This document shows, piece by piece, positions 30,032 through 42,564 of a stretch of 64,000 bases of DNA (position 1 is its first letter; every line of letters begins with the position of its first letter). This DNA is from Spirodela intermedia (taxonomy: Eukaryota; Streptophyta; Magnoliopsida; Alismatales; Araceae). Under the pieces are notes generated by a model. It saw nothing but the letters and a program-made list of their open reading frames with translations. It was not told where the DNA came from and searched no databases. Location of the stretch: contig LR746267.1 in assembly GCA_902729315.2 (NCBI GenBank), positions 7,318,424 to 7,382,423 on the forward strand. The letters are read 5' to 3'. A program made the translations under genes and the position numbers.

Positions 30032-31531
30032 TCAGACCAGAGGAAGAAGCTTTCCCGAGGGGAAGCGATCGCCGATGAGTGCTTCCGCCGCCACCCTGCC
30101 GGAAACCAGGGCCCCGTCGAAGGTTGCCGAGCGCATGTGGTCTCCGCAGAGGTACACGCCGCCGCCGGCTCTCGGGTCCACCGCCGTCAGCTCCGTCTGT
30201 GGGCTCTGGTCCGGCTGCGCGAACGGGATGCGGTACGTTCTCAGGTGGCGCCACCCGGCTACCTCCGCCTCGCCGAACCAGCCGCCTAGCTCCGCCGCGA
30301 CCTCCGCCGCCAGCCGGCCGTCGTCCTCCTCCTCCGCCGCCGTCCCGATCAGCGATACCGACACCAGAGTCTTCCCCGGTGGGGCGTAAGACGGCGAGAC
30401 ATTGGTGGCGAAGAACATGTTGTTCACCCGCCCCTCCCCCGTCCCGTTCAGGAGCAGGATCGGCTCCCTCACCGGCGGCGCCCGCTCCGCCGTGTAGTAC
30501 AGGCAGGTGGTGCTCCGGGAGGCCCGCCGGCCGGAGAGCTTCTTCTGCAGCGCCGCCGCCCACGGGAGGAGCTTCGCCGCCTCCGGCGCTTCTACCGCCA
30601 CGATTACTCCCAACTCGCCCGCAATGACCTCGCCCCCTTGGAGCCTCACAGCGGCGGCGCCGTCGTCCGTCACCGGATCTACGCCAACGACCTTCGTCTC
30701 CAGTCGAATGGCCCCTCGCGGTAGCCTCGAGGCCAGCTGCTCCGCGATGTCGCCGATTCCTCCCGAGGGGAGAGTGTTGTCCCCCAGAGCGAGGCACTTG
30801 AACACGAAATCGAAGAGCCTGGAGGTCGTCTCGAGCTCCCGATCGAAGAACACGCCGCCGAAGAACGGCCGGAAGAACCGATCCACGATGGAATCAGTGA
30901 ATCCGAAAGCGCGGAGTCGGTCGATGATTGCCACCTCCTCCGCCGCGAGTATCTCCTCGTCGTCCCGCGCGGCGGCGAGGAACCGCGCGAGGCCGACAAG
31001 CAGCTTGTCCGGCACCGTGCCGACGGGATTGAGGAGGCTGCCGACGCCGTCGAGCGGGTGACGCAGGGGATCGGCGACGCGATGAAACCGGCCGCCACCG
31101 GCGTAGACGAGTGCGCCGGAGTAGAACTTCTGCAGATCGAGCGCCGCGTAGTCCAGGACCTTCCTCGCCTCGGGGTAGGCGGTGATGAAGATCTGGAAGC
31201 CGCGGTCAAGGAGGAATCCGTCGACGGCGTCGGTGCGGACGCGGCCGCCGACGCCATCGGAGGACTCGAGGACGACCACGGGGACGCCGGCGGCGTGAAG
31301 CCGGGTGGCCGCCGCGAGGCCTGCGAGCCCCGCGCCGATCACCACTGCGCGCGGGGGATCCCCCGATGGAGGGGGGAAGGTCACCGCGGATGGAGAAGAC
31401 GAGGAAGGCGAACTCGTCGCAAAGGTTCTAACGACTGCTGAGCGGCAGCGGAGGACGGAACGGCCATGGCGGTGTAATCGCCGCCAAGCTTCCGACGGGG
31501 CGGCGTTTGGTGGCGGAGAGAGTGAGATCAT
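30032..31531 (-). CDS. Plastid FAD-dependent oxidoreductase (phytoene desaturase / amine oxidase superfamily)
   Basis: Intronless, 499 residues. Residues 1 to about 55 are rich in Ser, Pro and Arg with few acids, as in a chloroplast transit peptide. The FAD-binding fold is clear: VVIGAGLAGLAAATRL with the dinucleotide motif at 66-71, the acidic strand end VVLES, GGRVRTD at 96-101, and a C-terminal FAD site YLCGDHMRSATFDGALVSG. The body contains DRGFQIFITAYPEA and PFFGGVFFDRELETTSRLF, which I associate with the plant At3g04650-like group and cyanobacterial relatives. Substrate is not known to me, so no carotenoid or heme role is claimed. Very GC-rich coding sequence. A GA/CT tract lies 20-45 bp upstream of the ATG. 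Confidence 0.85.
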   Translation of the reverse strand: MISLSPPPNAAPSEAWRRLHRHGRSVLRCRSAVVRTFATSSPSSSSPSAVTFPPPSGDPPRAVVIGAGLAGLAAATRLHAAGVPVVVLESSDGVGGRVRTDAVDGFLLDRGFQIFITAYPEARKVLDYAALDLQKFYSGALVYAGGGRFHRVADPLRHPLDGVGSLLNPVGTVPDKLLVGLARFLAAARDDEEILAAEEVAIIDRLRAFGFTDSIVDRFFRPFFGGVFFDRELETTSRLFDFVFKCLALGDNTLPSGGIGDIAEQLASRLPRGAIRLETKVVGVDPVTDDGAAAVRLQGGEVIAGELGVIVAVEAPEAAKLLPWAAALQKKLSGRRASRSTTCLYYTAERAPPVREPILLLNGTGEGRVNNMFFATNVSPSYAPPGKTLVSVSLIGTAAEEEDDGRLAAEVAAELGGWFGEAEVAGWRHLRTYRIPFAQPDQSPQTELTAVDPRAGGGVYLCGDHMRSATFDGALVSGRVAAEALIGDRFPSGKLLPLV

Positions 31532-32113
31532 CGCCGAGCCGTTGCCTAGAGAGAGAGAAGGAGAGAGAAAGAGAGGCGTAGAAGCGCGCGCGATTTCGAG
31601 CCTGTGGCCACAGGGGAGTCATCGACATATCCACAAGATGGGCCCCGCCGGTTGAATCGAACCTCACCCTACGTCCGATCTAAATCGAACGGTCGACGGG
31701 CGAACAATTGAGATCTTCGTGATCCTCCCTCACACCTACTGCGTAAACCCCCATATTTATTACCCAATACGAAAAAAAGAAAATTTTCAGAGGTAAAACC
31801 AAGAAATACTTTAAGAAAATAATTCATTTTTCTACAACAAAACAGGCGGATTTCTAATATTTAATAGATTTCTTCGACTTTTATTACATAAAATGACCTA
31901 GAAATTAAAGCAATAATCCTGAAAAAAACTCACCGGTCAAACTTCGAATGTGATGACTTTTCAGACAAAGCAAAAAGTCCATCTGGGTCATCATCAGGCT
32001 TCTCCAGATTAGCCAAGTCAACGAGCATCATGACACTCAGCGCACTGGAAGCAGCCGAGTACCACTACAGATACAACAGAGAAAACCCACCAGGGGAGGC
32101 GCTTGTGAGAAAA

Positions 32114-32159
<46 letters not shown>

Positions 32160-32253
32160 ACAAGCGCCAAAATTTGATGCTTCTGGTCAACGAAGCAGCA
32201 GAAGCAAAGGCCATAGCGGGCGGGAGCCAGGAAAGATGGGGAGGGAATGGAGA
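31532..32253. other. Intergenic: FAD-enzyme leader and HIT4-like 3' side
   Basis: Includes a GA-rich leader tract (31549-31578), AT-rich sequence (31740-31930) and a (CT)n microsatellite at 32120-32156. A reading frame on the minus strand at 32030-31935 is open but has no family match and is outside the terminal HIT4-like exon; it is not called. Confidence 0.5.
32120..32156. repeat. (CT)n microsatellite
   Basis: Long CT tract just downstream of the HIT4-like stop codon, probably in the 3' untranslated region. Confidence 0.9.
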
Positions 32254-32735
32254 TCACAGCACCACGTGAGCCCTTCCATAGTACCTATTAATGAATGGCG
32301 ACTGCACGACAAAACCATAGAGAAAATAGTCGTCAAGAAGCGTCTAGATGAAACCGAAGAGGGAGGGAGGGAGGGCTTTCACCTTCACTTGGCTGATGTC
32401 CGGAGTAGTTGGGGTCTGTACAGGGTAAAACTTGTAAAACTTCATGCCTTCGAACGCAGCTTTCTTCTGTTCGTCCATCTCTTCGATAGCCTTTCGCCGA
32501 GCCTCCCTCGCCTTCACAGATGCAGCCAAGAACAGAAAATCTCCCGAGTCAAAGCCAGGGTTTCGATCAAGAAGAAGAGAAACGCCTGTTCTTCATCATG
32601 TTCTTCAAATAATAGAGAATCCAATGATGTGATACCTGCCGTTGGGATTTCTTTCTCTCTCTAACCTGTTCCTTCACGAATTGCTGAAACAGAAGCAAAG
32701 CCTCCGTGATTTAGTCCAAATCACTGACAGGTACC

Positions 32736-32783
<48 letters not shown>

Positions 32784-35700
32784 AGGTACCTTGAAGAGAT
32801 CCTTCTGGTCTTCAGGCAACACCTCTTCAGTGACGAGCCCGTCGACGAACTCCTAGAGATAGAGAGAGGGACGTACGCATTTGGGTCATGCAGATAATTC
32901 GTGGAGCAATAATGAAGATCTCTTGGAATTTATTTCGAAGCATGATTCAACCACAATGAGAATCTGTACCTCGAGCTCATCCAGCTCATAGTCAAAATCA
33001 CGAACAATCTGCATGAACGTAATCAAGAAAATAAGACATAATTATTATTCATTCTTTTTTATTTTTTTTTAAAAAAGGTGATGTAAAAAAAATGATATGA
33101 ACTCTCTATAAATATATGGAGCTGAATGCCCTCTGCATTACTACATCTTCTAGCTCTTAAAAACCGTGATTACCGTATATGATATATTAAAATAAAACAA
33201 TTTGCAAGGAAACAAGCCTACCGGGGGTTCAAAAGGGTACATGATTTGAACAACTGTATCTTCTTCATCTTCGTCAGCCTTCAAAGGGTTGTAGAAATCT
33301 GTTATGAAAGAATAATAAAAAGTCAAATGACAAGATAAACATGAGTAAAGGCTGCAAAAATTGGATTTTAACAATATTAGCCCCATAGGAGGAAATTATT
33401 ACATCATTATTTACACAACCAAATGAATCACCAATGAGGCTGGGGACATAACAATGAAGCTATTAAAAAAAAAAAACACTATCAGATTCTATGTAACCGA
33501 GAAAAAAAGGTTTGGAACTCACTGGTTGTTTACAGAAGCCATCTATTTGGTTCAAATTCACGACCAAAATAATCGCTTTACTGAAATGCAAAATGACTTT
33601 TTCTAGTGATATATAATCATTTTCCAGCTCCCATAAAGCTTCCAGGATGACATCACCTCCACCACCGCCCTCAAACTCATCGTTATCCGATTTTACAAAA
33701 CTGACGAGAAAGATTCTAGCTAAAGCGTTAAATATCTATTATATCTCCCCCTACCGGCCATTATTTTTTCTTCATTACCAATGTTAGATCTAATTCTCAA
33801 GGTCGCATATTTATTTATTTTTTACCAACTTTCCACTTCAATTCTGGTTTAAGACACCAACTTTTGTCAGGTATTGGGCATGATTCAGTTCATGCTTTCT
33901 TGAACAGGAATCATTAGGCCCTTTCATTCCTTGAAGGATGTTCTGACTGTACTTGAAGATTCAGAAGAACAATCCTTACTTCAGTTCCTCATTTATATCA
34001 CGATTTCATCCCACCTAGAGTGGGAAGTTGATGCGAACGCTTATAATTCATTAATCTCCCATTCGCCATCCGCTCACTAGGTCACAAGAACATTAAGACC
34101 GCACATGTGGCCATGAAGAACAGAGGTTTACTTCCTGAATGCAATGCATATTGGCAGTGGGTCTAACACAACAAAGCCACAACAACCAGCAGACATTTAG
34201 AGGGAACCAAGTCCAAGATAAAGCACTACAAAAAGATCATGTTTCTCGCAAAAGTTTGCCCTTCTCCGGGATATAACCTTTTTAGACTGAAATTTCAGAA
34301 CGTGGCTTCCTGTTGAATCTCCATTATTTGAAAATGTGCAGACAATAATTCTCCCTTGCCAATCGATATTTCAGCAGTTGTTCTAGAAAAATCTAATTTT
34401 GAGAATTATGCAAGCGTATATACCTTTCTTCTTTTACGGTGTAATAATGTTATTGGTTTTTCTTAATAGGTACTATGCTAATCAACTTCCTTCGTAAAAT
34501 TATCCCACCTCTAAAATAAAACAAACTGAAAGGTCCATTAAAAATAATTAGTCTTACTACCCAAACGAAGCACAATTTACTGAATAGCAATTAAACAAAC
34601 TGGAGAGAGAGGATATTCACATTTTATGATGTGCTAATTAGGCCGAAATTTCAGAGAAAATCTGAAAATATTTTCTCAGTTTGTCTTCGGGGATACAATG
34701 AGGAAATGAAACAAACTGCCAACATAAGTATCAAGATAAAAAAATACTAAAATCGCAAAAGATATGCCAAGTTCACGGATACTAGCATGAAAAGTAAACT
34801 CACGTGGCAGGCAATATTCATATTGCTTAATGCGTTCCTCCTTAAGGTGTTTCAGAGCAGACCTGAAGAAAGATGATGCAACTGAGGTGACAAGATACTT
34901 AAGTAAAATTTCATAAACAAGCAGCATAAGACAATGAAAATGAAACCTAAACTGCAAACAGCGATGACCAACAAGCTTGAAAATTGGGCGGACTCGGTTA
35001 AAAGAAAAAAAGGACAGGAAAAACATAAAAAGACGTTTCATCAAAAACTAAAACTGATTCAGATGTTGCGATACTTCAGAGCAAATAGTAATAAGCTGGC
35101 AACATATACGTCAACAAGTCTTTTGAAGTATAGTTGGGACAACAACAGAGATGGTGATAGAGTGGTAAAAGAAGTGAAGGAATAGTTGTAAAACTTGTGA
35201 CATGTAGAGAGAATGATAAACGGCTACAATGATACAGAGATAGCGTCCCATCACAAACGCCAAATGGATTATTAAGATTTCCCGACCATTCAATAATTAT
35301 TATCATTCGGTCTTTAATAACTTATTTTGATTAAGCCATTACGGTCTTTAGTTCAAACATAGCAAAACTTTTATATATACATATAATGGAGAATCTTATC
35401 AAATGAGAGCCGCCCATTTTATTCAAGGAGAACTGAAACTGAAAACCAGTCGCCCATCTGATTATAGAGGGTGCCATCTGCAAGCGCATGAATATGACAT
35501 CATTTCCAGCGACATAAACATAAATGCACTCATTTGCGACCTAGTATTAGACAATTACCTTCCAAACATAATAATGCACTAGTAGGTGCTTACCTTCATT
35601 CGGCATAACAGTATTCATATGAGTTCAAAAAATTATACAAAAAGAGTTTCTGCTTCGTCAGAATAATCTACATTTAGTACGTAAAAGCTAATTGATGTAT

Positions 35701-38700
35701 ATGCATAACTTTGACAAGAAGACAAAATTCGGGTCCTTTTTCATCAATTAGGGAGAAAAAAATTCACTCCTCACGATGTTGTCTGCTGTATTAAAATACC
35801 ATTCGTCTTTCTATTTGGAATTATCACAAGTACTCGTCGATCATTTCCACTCTGTTCTGTCACTGAAAAGCACACTCAAGTTTCAGAGCATAGTGATGAA
35901 AAAGGTAATATGCAGTCCTTTTTTCATCCATAGGCACATTTGGCCCGTAACAGCAACTAAGAGAAAATACTCTATTAATAGAAACATCAAGTACTAAACA
36001 CTTGTGACATATGAAGTTAAAAAACTCCTTCAACAAGACGTACTCCATTTGGAAGATTTATTTTAACATTAACCGAATTCTACGTTTGAAAATGTACACT
36101 ATTGCAAGAACAGGGATGTGCAGTCAAGTATATGATAGCCATCCCTTTCTTACTACATGCTCTTCATAGATATTCATTCCACGCATGCCATGGACAAGCA
36201 ACACCGCTGTACTGTTGTCCACTGCACCATCATAGGTTACTATTATGTGCAACACATCCTATCCAGAACATACTACCCATGAACCAGCAAGCAACGTGAT
36301 GCAGGCATTGAGAATCACAAAAATAAGAACAAGAATATAACTCCAATTAATGTACATTCTGTTTCGGAAAAACAGATTCCTTGCCTGCAATACCCCGAAT
36401 CGGCCCACATTAACCATATCAATGTATTGTATAGATTTTCTACTTCAACGAATTTTCACGTTGTAATGCTTCAGATTTCATGTCAGACCACAAAGTAAAC
36501 CAAGTTTTCTCTCCCAAAACATTTCAGTTCTGGAGACTTAAATTCTTCACCTCACAGAAGCCCTGATAAGATAGCAAGTCAATAAGTTTCCCAAATAGTG
36601 TACCTAATTTTGATGTTACTTTCCTATAGTAGGGATACAAACTTTGACATATGAGATGACTCTAGGAAAAAAAACAGATGCTAAAAAGCATTTTACTGCA
36701 TATAGCTACTTATAGAGTACAGAGAAATGATTTTTCTCCATATGGAGTCTGTCTCCGTAGGTAAATATCTTCATACATTAACTTTTTCAAAAGAAAGGCC
36801 GAGGATTGGTACGTTGGCATCTGGCCCTCATTTCAAAATCCAATTGCTAAGGACAAACAAAAGCAAATTGAGAAAGGATTTCATTCGATATGATTGGCAA
36901 TAATTGATAACCTTGATCCACAGTATAACTTTCAATCTCATTAGTCATACCATGAATTATCCAGGTTTATTTCACAAATTATTCAATACATAAAAAATAA
37001 AAATAAAATCAGAAGCAACAAAATCAGCACACAGTCAACATCAACCATCCCACATATGGATGATGCAACCATACAGACTACAGAAGATCGATAAGGAAAA
37101 AAGTAATCCATTTATAAGCATAGCTCACAGACACAGAAATGAAATAAATATCTCAGTACCTTCTCTGAGTACAGCCCATGGTAAAAATCTGCGTCTTCAG
37201 TCTTTCTACTTGACTCTCCCTATAGACGAATAAAGCTTTAGAAGAATAACCTTAGCAAGATTAATCGAAATCACTATGACTAAATACAAAATAAATTTTT
37301 AAAAGAGTAGTTTAAAATAAGAGGGATCACCTATTTTCCAAGGGAATATATGGCACCCAAGCCAACTTCATTGCCTTCATTGGTATTATTTCTTCTTCTA
37401 CCCTCTGAATTGACTTGATACCAACTTTATCAGAAGGGGGAAACGGAGATACTACCTGATCAAAAAATCAGTAAAAATAGGACGGTGATGAAGGACACAA
37501 ACTGGCGTATTTATTCAAAATTAATATCAATTAATTTCTATGGTAGTTATTCTGATCCTCCTAAATGGATATATTTTGTTAAGAGACGGCTACGATTATG
37601 ATGCTTATCGGGCAACAATTAAGAATATCCCCCAGTACCATACGAAAGCCATCCCTCCCCTCTTTTCCCATAATTTGCAAATTCGTGCAAATTCATGCGA
37701 AAATTATAAATGCATATTCGTCATAGGTAAAAAAATACAAATATGAATGATGTTGGAAACGGAAGCCAAACCAAACAAGAAAAAGAATTGATTATTCAAT
37801 ACATATGACAAGAAAATATTGACATACTGGATGACGGAGAGTGACAATTACAATTAAAAAAATCAGACCAATCAGCAAGCGAGCAGGCAGAAAAGCATTT
37901 GGCAATATAATTTATGCACCATGTAGATAACTATTTTCATCCACTAAACCCCAAGTTTTTTGGGAATCTCAAAATTATCTGATCCCATCACTACACTACA
38001 CTCCTCAAAAATTAGAATAAATGCGCAGGTGCATCAACATGAGCAGGCTTTTTCAATGATTTACATGCATCAATAAGACGTATGTGACACTTACGAACAA
38101 AATATAGGACACTGGGGGAATGCACTTATGTACTTAAACTCTTTCGTTATTAATTATGATGGAAGAGTAAAGCCTTCACTTACCGCCACAACAACAGGGA
38201 TGCAAGCAACCTTCTGCTCGTTATTTATTACCAATAATTGCGCTACAAAGAACAGTCTAGAAAAACGTCAGTGAATCAGAAGTGTTTTGCCCATTCCTAC
38301 TTATGCAATTACACATGATGCTTCATAACGTAAAATATAATAAAGCCCTGAGATAGTCACAAGAATTTCCGTAACACAAACTTCAATGAACAAAACCCCG
38401 ACTAAATAAACACAAATATATATTTTTCGGGTGAAAAATCTATTTTTAATCGCTTCTTACGTTCTGTACAGCCAAACAGGTACACCTTTTTCCCATGAAG
38501 TTGGCCCCCGTCTTCAAAGGCATCCTAGAAGGCAAAATTGACAATATGTTAAGGTGTTCATTATAAAGCGAAAAAAATTAAGAAAAGTCACGAAAAGTCT
38601 CCAAGGAGAGAAATTAAGAAAAAGAAGGAAAAATCACCTCCAAATTAGTGAATTTCCAATCAACCTCTTTCAGCGCGTCTAGATTGTGCCACTGCCATTT

Positions 38701-39479
38701 GAAACGAAAAATATAAATCAAACCGCATGTCGCAACAATTCACCAAAGCGAGGGCCAGGAAGGATAGCATCATATGAACTTAAAGCTACGGGATACACTG
38801 CCAACTTCACAAATAATGAAGAATAGAAGGAGTCATAGAAACCTCAGTGCCAACTGGAAAGGCAGCTTGCCACAGATCCTCCTACAGAGAGGAAATCAAC
38901 ATTAGAAAAGCGCAGTTGAAGGAAGGTAATAACAGCAGCTAGCAAACAAATCATTTGAGAAAAACCATTCGAGTGGCAAGTAGAAAACTTTTCAAGAGAA
39001 AGCATTACTACGTAAGGACTTTCATGATATCAACCACTATGCTGGAGTCGTAAAATTTAATTAAATATCGCATGCGATACGTTTCAAACGATAAATATAG
39101 CTGAAGTGCTGCCAACACCATGACATTTTGATATGAATCGCCATAAATTCTTAAGCACCAGAGACATTTACCAGATAATAGGGAAAATTACCCAGAACGG
39201 ACTTGAATGCGCGCCGATACTATGATGATCAAAACCTAAAAGCGAATTAAAGTCTCCCTTAGAAATGAAATGGGTCAATACCAGATTTCTCCTGTCGGGC
39301 AAATATTCCGGCTCCTCCGGCTCCTTACGTGCCGGAGCCTTCACCCGCTTGCCCCTGGTGGAGGCCTTAGTGGAGTCCTTAGGAACCTCATCCGGCGACC
39401 TACTGCTGCTGCTCTCCTCCTCCTTGGAAGCGGAAGACTCCGCCTTCCTCTTCCTGGAAGCCACCCTTGGTCTCCCCAT
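32254..39479 (-). CDS. HIT4: HIT4-like (HEAT INTOLERANT 4) nuclear protein
   Basis: In Arabidopsis HIT4 is a chromocentre protein needed for heat-induced chromatin decondensation. Fourteen exons: 39479-39282, 38881-38843, 38691-38638, 38524-38461, 38242-38184, 37455-37331, 37219-37160, 34862-34804, 33298-33222, 33008-32970, 32852-32790, 32683-32636, 32511-32383, 32301-32254. Every junction keeps phase, giving 353 residues. N-terminus is basic with NLS-like patches (SRKRKAE, RGKRVKAP). The core shows EDLWQAAFPVGTEWHNLDAL, GKKVYLFGCTEPQL, SPFPPSDKVGIKSIQR, QIFTMGCTQR and IVRDFDYELDELEEFVD. A charged helix (VKEQVRERKKSQRQ) and the ending SPFINRYYGRAHVVL close it. Intron 7 is about 2.3 kb. A (GA)n tract abuts the exon at 32790. 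Confidence 0.9.
32741..32775. repeat. (AG)n microsatellite next to a splice donor
   Basis: AG tract followed by a G run, 15-50 bp from the donor of the HIT4-like exon 32852-32790, within the intron. Confidence 0.85.
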
Positions 39480-41289
39480 CAATGCTACAGAAGATAGCGC
39501 TAGGGTTCCCGAGGTTTAACGAGCATACGAGACGGGAGATGGCGGCTACAGAAGGTGGTAAACGAGAGATCCGCAACTTAGTTTAACGCGGTCTTCGCGC
39601 AAATTTGAAGGTAGAAAGAGAGGGTGAAGAGGAAAGATTGGAAAGGGGCGGTTGATTTATACTACCCTCCGAATCACGGATCCTACTGCGCCGTCGCGGA
39701 CGATCGGAGGGTACAGGTAAGCCCTCGGATAGCCCATTGCGTCTACAGACCCGTATATTGATCCGACAATCTCAGCCGACTTCATCGGCCATCCAGTCCC
39801 CCTTATCAAGCCGATACACCTGGTGCGTTTCGTTTCGTACGATTCGACATCGAGGGCTTCTGAACCCAGCCACGTCATCTGGACTGTAAACTACATCTGT
39901 CTATGAACGTACAATTTCGTTTACAGCAAAAAAGTATACAGGCTTTCTTCACGCTAAGTAGCGACTCGTGTCTGCTGACCGCGACAGTTGTCCGGCGGAT
40001 GGTTTCAAAATTCAAATTAGTGGGTAACGGATCCAAACCACCAAGACGGATCCGACGGGGTAAAACCGTAAATTCCAATATCTTGACATCAACGGCTGGT
40101 CTTGCTCGATCCTACCGACCAGCGGCCTTCCAACGGATAAAACCTTATTAATTTCTACTTTAAAAAATAAATATTTTTATCATCATTCTGCCGCGTACTG
40201 GTGCAAAAATCGATAAAATGGGTTTTTCTAAGGGGTCAAAATAAATAAATAAAAATATTGGGTTATTTTAAAAATTGCAAATTGATAAATAACCCTTTAA
40301 CCGACTCAATATTTTTGTGTGCACATTATCGGGACATTATGCAATTTAACTAGATCATCGACGAAATTGTAATGATGACCCTGAATAATTGTCCTCGTGC
40401 CCAAACGAAAAAAAGTCATCGTTCATTAATTTCGCCGAATTAACGGCCCGTTCCAATTGCCAGCTCCGGACACGCCGCAAGTCAGCTCCCGACACGACGA
40501 GTCATCTTCTTACACGTCTCTCTTAGCTTAAGCACCGTCCGATTCAGATCGACGGACATAAAGTCTTTGTCCGCCGTATACTCCCAAGCAGCGACGTGGC
40601 ACGCCGAGATTCCTCAAAAGAAGAATTTCAGACATTGGCTTACGTCACCCTCGTCAGATAACTCGTCGCCTGGTTTCTAACGCTCGTTCGAGAAGATAAA
40701 ATCGATTTTATCCAAAAAAATAAATCATGGCTACTATATATAACACGCATTCCATTTTTATTTTTCCCTGCAAACATCATAATATTAATAAATAAAACTC
40801 ATTTTTAAATATAGTAAAAAAAATTAAGAGCAGGTAACAGCCAGGTAGTCCCCTTTAATTTTCTATTATTTATTTATTTATTTATTTATAATAATAAAAT
40901 GGGATGCAATTATTTAATCTCATAAACCTGGAAGATTCTCAACGTTACCCCGTCAACGGGCGGTGGTAGTTGAAGACATCAACTTGGACCGGCGCCGTCG
41001 TCGGGACCAAGAGCGAGTCGCAGGAGCGTCGACGTTCTTCTCGCTTGTCCATACAAAAGGCTGGCAGTGGCGGCCGCCACTTTCGTCCCCACTGGTCTAC
41101 GCGTTCGCCCGTCCCCCATTCTCAACGCGACAAGTGTCCTAAACATGGACCACGCCGCCTTTTCTCCGAACAGGGAGGATATATGCAGTAGAGAAGTGCC
41201 ATCCCTTCCCTTCCTGTGGCCTTCAGCCTTCAGAGAGGGAGAAAGGAGAGAGAGAGAGGCGATCTGATCCGGGCTGCTCGGGGCTCGTG
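39480..41289. other. Divergent intergenic region, HIT4-like and SEP2-like promoters
   Basis: About 1.8 kb between head-to-head genes. ACGTGGC (ABRE-like core) near 40594-40600, AT-rich sequence with TTTA repeats at 40865-40890, and a GA-rich leader (41230-41262) just before the SEP2-like ATG. No gene seen. Confidence 0.55.
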
Positions 41290-41990
41290 ATGGCAGCGGC
41301 GAGGGGGATAACCTGCGAGCTGGTGGCGCCGCAGAAGGTGAGGAGGGGGGCGACGGCGGCGCAGCTGCGTGTCCGGGCGGCAGCGAGGATGACGAAGGCG
41401 GCGGAGCCGGCACCGGAGAGCGCGAAGATCGTGCTCCAGCCGCGGGTGGCCAACCTCCGGTCGTACGGCTCGGGGGAGTACCCCAGCGGCGGCGCCGTCC
41501 GCGCGCGGCCGGCGAGGGAGGCCGGCGGAGAGATCTCCCCGTTCTTCGCCTCCCTCGCCGAGTACATCGAGAACTCCCGCAAGAGCCAGGACTTCGAGAC
41601 CCTCTCCGGTCGCCTCGCCATGGTACTTTCTCTTCTCCGGCGACAGGAGCTTCATATTTCAGCCATAGCGACCGCTCCCTCTGATTCTATCTATCTCTCC
41701 ATTTGTTTTATTTCCGGCAGGTGGCGTTCGCTGGCACGGTGGCGGTGGAGCTGGCGACGGGGAGCTCCGTGTTCCGGAAGCTGGACCTGCGAGAGATGGC
41801 GGAGGGGGCGGCGCTGTGCATGGCGGTGGTGGCGTGCGCCGCCGCCTTCGCCTCCGCGTCGAGCGCTCGGACCAGCATCGGCAGGATGATCGAGCTGGGC
41901 TACAACACCTTCGTGGACGGCCTCATCGACAACCTCGTCGACGGGCTCTTCTACGATAGCGAGCTCTCCGACTGGTCCGACGAACCCTAG
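41290..41990 (+). CDS. SEP2: SEP2-like stress-enhanced, LHC-like thylakoid protein
   Basis: Two-helix member of the light-harvesting-like family; Arabidopsis SEP2 is induced by high light and sits in thylakoids. Exons 41290-41622 and 41721-41990 give 200 residues. The first 60 or so residues are rich in Ala, Arg and Pro with few acids (transit peptide). The LHC-type helix is ETLSGRLAMVAFAGTVAVEL, spanning the splice site. A second hydrophobic helix follows (AALCMAVVACAAAFASASS), then NTFVDGLIDNLVDGLFYD and the ending DWSDEP. The start is the ATG at 41290; a GTG just before it is not used. Assignment to SEP2 rests on remembered family layout. Confidence 0.85.
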
Positions 41991-42564
41991 GAGGAAGAAG
42001 GTGGAGAGAACCAGTTAGCAGAAGATACACGGGGAGGGAGAGACTCGTGTGGGCCCCAGTAGTTTAACCCATAGAAGGGAATTGTTATTAAATATACAAA
42101 ATGTATACTTTACATGAATAGTCATATCTTAATTACGATTCTAGTGACACCATGTGGGCTGGGCCCGTTAGGCACTATTGGGTCTAACCCATTAACATCT
42201 GCATCAGTTCGGGTGTCTCCAAGGAACTTTAGGGCAGGCCCATTTGTAATGGTCTTGAAATATCTCATCGTCACATGGGATATCCGGGCGACACGTGTAG
42301 AGTGCGGCCGGTGCCACTTGAGGCGAGACCCGGGGCCGTCCGTTTTCTTTGAAAATCTCGCGGTTTGGGACCCACATGGTGGCTTGGCTACCGTTGAGCG
42401 CGGGAAGGACTAGATTATAAATAAAATAAATAATGTTTGGAAGGTAAGAAGACCGCGGAGTAACAGAACTCCTGATCTGATATATCTGTTGGATCCGGCG
42501 GCGCCACCTCCTTCGTTTTCAGTTGGCCTCACTCTCCCTGCTCATACGCCGGTGCTCTGTGATC
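41991..42564 (+). promoter_or_regulatory. SEP2-like 3' side and DPE1 promoter
   Basis: Short gap between same-strand genes. It holds a G-box (CACGTG) at 42292-42297, about 270 bp before the DPE1 ATG, and an AT-rich patch at 42415-42435. Confidence 0.45.

Noticed and set aside
30079-31657. Plus-strand open frames across the FAD oxidoreductase gene
   Set aside because: Shadows of the GC-rich minus-strand gene; Arg/Pro/Ala-rich without motifs.
32666-32683. An 18-bp micro-exon in the HIT4-like gene ending at QFVKEQ
   Set aside because: Extending the exon to the GT at 32635 gives VRERKKSQRQ, keeps phase, and restores the family length in this helix.
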